Assembly (NCBI GenBank): GCA_946188175.1
Contig: CAMHUJ010000036.1
Span: 1 to 9,600, forward strand
Direction of reading: 5' to 3'
Length of the DNA stretch: 9,600 nt
Source of the DNA: an uncultured Ruminococcus sp.
GTDB lineage: Bacteria; Bacillota; Clostridia; Oscillospirales; Ruminococcaceae
Shown: one piece after another, positions 7,200 to 9,600 of the stretch
Position numbering within the stretch: the stretch's first letter is position 1
How the letters are laid out: each line of letters starts with the position of its first letter
The notes under the pieces: model-generated
Seen by the model: only the letters and a program-made list of their open reading frames with translations
What the model was told of the DNA's origin: nothing
Databases searched by the model: none
Made by a program: the position numbers and the translations under genes

Positions 7200-8533
7200 A
7201 CACGCCGATCTATGATTTTGCGCGGAGATACGCAGAATCAGATGCAATCAGAATGCATATGCCCGGGCACAAGGGCACACCGCTGCTCGGCTGCGAGCCA
7301 TATGATCTGACCGAAATCAGCGGCGCAGACGAGCTCTTTGCGCCCGAGGGCATTATTGCGGAAAGTGAAGCCAATGCCGCTGCGCTGTTCGGCTGCCGGA
7401 CGCTTTATTCCGCTGAAGGCTCCTCGCTCTGTATCCGTGCGATGCTGTATCTTGTGATGCGTTATGCCGCGGCATCCGGCAGAAAACCTGTGATTGCGGC
7501 GGCACGCAATGTTCATAAAACCTTCCTGACGGCTGCCGCACTTCTGCATTTTGATGTACAGTGGATTGCACCGCAGCAGGATGCATCGTATCTGACCGGC
7601 AGAATCACGGGAGCCGGTCTGCAGCAGCTGCTTCGATGCGATCCGAAGCCTGCCGCGCTCTGGCTGACCTCGCCGGATTATCTGGGCAATCTTGCGGACA
7701 TCCGTGCGGCTGCGGACTTTTGCCATACACATGATATGCTGTTGATTGTGGACAGCGCACACGGCGCATATCTTCGCTATCTGCCGGATTCTCTGCATCC
7801 TGCCGATCTCGGTGCCGATCTCTGCTGTACGTCAGCGCATAAAACACTGCCTGTCCTGACCGGCGGCGCCTATCTGCATATCGGAGACAGCGCGCCGGAA
7901 ATCTGCAAATCAGAAGCAAAGCAGGCGCTTGCGATGTTTGCTTCAACAAGCCCGAGCTATCTGATCCTTGAATCGCTTGATCTCTGCAACCGGTATCTGT
8001 CTGACACATTTCCTGCGAATCTGCGTGATTTCCTGCCGCAGCTTGATACAATGCGCAGCCGGCTCCGGCAGCACGGCTGGACACTCTGCGGCGAGGAACC
8101 GATGAAACTGACAATCCAGCCAAAGCCCTTCGGCTATACCGGAACGCAGCTTGCGGATACCCTGCAAAATCATCATATTTATGTAGAATTTGCAGATCCG
8201 GATTTCGCAGTGATGATGCCGTCGCCGATGCAATCCGCTGCGGATTTGCAGCATGTCACGGATGTACTGTGCAGCATCCCGCGGCAGTCTCCGGTGACGG
8301 AACAGCCGCCGCAGTTTCCGCATGAGCATCATCAGGTCATGCCGCTTTCCGAGATCTTATATGCACCGACGGAAATACTGCCGGTCGAAGACTGCCTGAA
8401 CCGCATCTGCGCAGAGTTTTCGGTATCCTGCCCGCCGGCAGTGCCGATTGTGCTCTGCGGCGAACGCATCACGGCGGATGCAATCCGCTGTATGCAGTAT
8501 TACAGCATCACTCAGTGCAGCGTCATACAATAA
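7196..8533 (+). CDS. Orn/Lys/Arg decarboxylase-family PLP-dependent enzyme
   Basis: A fold-type I PLP enzyme of the Orn/Lys/Arg decarboxylase class III (short SpeA/YaaO-like form), 445 residues. Visible marks: HMPGHKG (21-27), ISGADELFAPEG (41-52), phosphate-binding SAEGSS (72-77), NVH (H107, at the PLP-stacking position), DSAHG (D186, H189) and SAHKT with the Schiff-base Lys at K216. A C-terminal decarboxylase domain follows, with CPPAVPIVLCGE (412-423) where relatives have PPGIP and PGE. Relatives decarboxylate arginine, lysine or ornithine in polyamine synthesis; the substrate cannot be decided here. It is Cys-rich (about 17 Cys), with six in the last 46 residues. The ATG at 7196 overlaps the maturase TGA (ATGA, 7196-7199) and no good SD is visible, so translation is probably coupled. 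An upstream in-frame ATG at 7151 would lie deep inside the maturase gene and adds no conserved sequence. Confidence 0.88.
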   Translation: MNTPIYDFARRYAESDAIRMHMPGHKGTPLLGCEPYDLTEISGADELFAPEGIIAESEANAAALFGCRTLYSAEGSSLCIRAMLYLVMRYAAASGRKPVIAAARNVHKTFLTAAALLHFDVQWIAPQQDASYLTGRITGAGLQQLLRCDPKPAALWLTSPDYLGNLADIRAAADFCHTHDMLLIVDSAHGAYLRYLPDSLHPADLGADLCCTSAHKTLPVLTGGAYLHIGDSAPEICKSEAKQALAMFASTSPSYLILESLDLCNRYLSDTFPANLRDFLPQLDTMRSRLRQHGWTLCGEEPMKLTIQPKPFGYTGTQLADTLQNHHIYVEFADPDFAVMMPSPMQSAADLQHVTDVLCSIPRQSPVTEQPPQFPHEHHQVMPLSEILYAPTEILPVEDCLNRICAEFSVSCPPAVPIVLCGERITADAIRCMQYYSITQCSVIQ

Positions 8534-8538
8534 CAACA

Positions 8539-8576
8539 AGCCGCGAAATCTCAGCTTTTGCTTTGATTTCGCGGCT
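8539..8576. terminator. bidirectional intrinsic terminator between convergent genes
   Basis: Perfect 12-base inverted repeat AGCCGCGAAATC (8539-8550) and GATTTCGCGGCT (8565-8576) around a 14-base loop, 5 bases after the plus-strand gene stop and 11 bases before the proS stop. The plus strand is followed by GTTTTCAT and the minus strand by TTGTTGTTATTG, so both transcripts get a moderate T-rich tail. Confidence 0.85.
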
Positions 8577-8587
8577 GTTTTCATATC

Positions 8588-9600
8588 TTATGCATTCAGC
8601 ATTTCAACGACCTTGTCGCGGAGCCAGATTGCTGCCTCCGATGCCGGAATCGTCTCGCGGAAGGATTTGTCACGCGCGGAAATCTCAATACCGCCTGCGG
8701 CAAGAGACTTCGGGCTGATGACCGCACGCAGCGGAATACCGAACAGATCGGCATCTGCAAACATCGCACCCGGACGGATGTCTCTGTCATCGTAGAGCAC
8801 CTCAACACCGAGCGAAAGCAGTTCTGCATACAGACGATCGGCGGCTTCCTTCACAGCCGGATCGTCTACGCGCAGATTGCAGACCTCGACCTGCCACGGC
8901 GCAATGCTGATCGGCCAGATCGGACCGTAATCGTCATGGCTCTCCTGACAGACCGATGCACACAGTCTGCCGACGCCGATGCCGTAGCATCCCATAATCG
9001 GAATCTGACGGTCGCCGTTTTCATCGAGATAAGTCATGCCCATCGACTCGGTGTACTTCTTGCCAAGCTGGAAGATATTGCCGATCTCGATGCCCTTTTC
9101 AATGTGGATATTCGGTCTGCCGCACTCCGGACAAACCGCACCTGCAAAGGTCTTTGCAACATCAACATAATGCACATCGCCGATATCGCGCTTTACGTTC
9201 ATGCCGGTGTAATGTGCATCCACCTCATTTGCGCCGCAGACCAGCGCCTCAATGCCCTTGAGCGACTTGTCAAAGACAACCGTGATATTCTTCGGCAGAC
9301 CGACCGGACCGATGAAGCCCGGCACAATGCCGCTCTCCTCGCCGATTTCGACAGCCGGATGAATCTCATAGCCGAGATAATTGCGCAGCTTTGTCTCATT
9401 GACCTCGAGATCGCCGCGGATAAACGCGATGATAAAGCTGTCGTCCTCGTTCTTCTGGTATACAACAGCCTTTGCAAGCAGCTTTTCATCCATTTTCAGG
9501 AACTTCTTGAGATCGTCAATCGTCTTGACACCCGGCGTGGAAACCTTTGTCAGCGGTGCGATTTCGCCAGGCTCGTTCGTCACGGAGACAACCGCAGCTT
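8588..9600 (-). CDS. proS: prolyl-tRNA synthetase, C-terminal part (runs off right edge)
   Basis: This enzyme charges tRNA-Pro with proline (class II synthetase). About 336 C-terminal residues are present; bacterial ProS is usually about 570. The reading frame stays open to 9600, and the GTG at 9583 is an internal Val, not a start. The left part of the protein in the window is the end of the INS (YbaK-like) editing domain: KTIDDLKKFL, KAVVYQ, and the closing GANEVDAHYTGMNV. The catalytic domain resumes with VHYVDVAKTFAGAVCPECGR and has motif 3 in MGCYGIGVGR, followed by GPIWPISIAPWQVEV, which starts the anticodon-binding domain, including DDRDIRPGAMFADADLFGIP. This is the bacterial-type enzyme with a cis-editing insert. 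It is convergent with the decarboxylase gene and shares its terminator. Confidence 0.97.
   Translation of the reverse strand, partial: AAVVSVTNEPGEIAPLTKVSTPGVKTIDDLKKFLKMDEKLLAKAVVYQKNEDDSFIIAFIRGDLEVNETKLRNYLGYEIHPAVEIGEESGIVPGFIGPVGLPKNITVVFDKSLKGIEALVCGANEVDAHYTGMNVKRDIGDVHYVDVAKTFAGAVCPECGRPNIHIEKGIEIGNIFQLGKKYTESMGMTYLDENGDRQIPIMGCYGIGVGRLCASVCQESHDDYGPIWPISIAPWQVEVCNLRVDDPAVKEAADRLYAELLSLGVEVLYDDRDIRPGAMFADADLFGIPLRAVISPKSLAAGGIEISARDKSFRETIPASEAAIWLRDKVVEMLNA

Noticed and set aside
5754..7247. A 497-residue open frame on the minus strand opposite the maturase gene
   Set aside because: It is the antisense shadow of a well-supported radical SAM gene, has no SD or family motif, and would run across the divergent promoter; such long antisense frames follow from codon bias.
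9581..9583. GTG at 9583 as the proS start
   Set aside because: The frame is open further upstream and the sequence on both sides is inside the ProS editing domain, so this is an internal valine codon.

Overview
The window reads as core chromosome of a clostridial Firmicute, most likely Oscillospiraceae (Ruminococcus-like). The reasons are a clostridial-type RadC and UvrB, a Gram-positive-style DnaE with an intact PHP motif, a SCIFF-type radical SAM maturase (a near-signature gene of Clostridia), purine-rich Shine-Dalgarno sites before most genes, near-consensus housekeeping promoters and moderate GC. The genus is an inference. I see no mobile element, CRISPR array, rRNA or tRNA.

Layout. Positions 1-5647 hold six tightly packed minus-strand genes, in transcription order: radC, uvrB, a small membrane-anchored protein of unknown function, an SF0329-domain/HAD-phosphatase fusion, a 73-residue protein of unknown function, and the 5' part of dnaE, which runs off the left edge. 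Gaps between these genes are 2 to 41 bases, so they look like one operon joining DNA repair to replication. A strong promoter for it lies at 5688-5716.

A second, divergent promoter at 5745-5773 (TTGACT-17-TATAAT with an extended -10) drives a plus-strand pair. The first gene is a SCIFF-peptide maturase (radical SAM/SPASM, thioether-forming). The second is an Orn/Lys/Arg-decarboxylase-family PLP enzyme whose start codon overlaps the maturase stop (ATGA). The pair ends at a hairpin (8539-8576) that probably serves as a bidirectional terminator shared with the convergent prolyl-tRNA synthetase gene proS, which enters from the right edge.

The main points of interest are: (1) the SCIFF maturase has no SCIFF precursor gene beside it and is instead translationally coupled to a PLP decarboxylase-like enzyme; (2) an SF0329 domain is fused in frame to a HAD phosphatase that keeps its own internal ribosome binding site and ATG; (3) two unrecognised proteins sit inside the radC-uvrB-dnaE repair/replication operon. 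Most of the window is otherwise ordinary housekeeping DNA.
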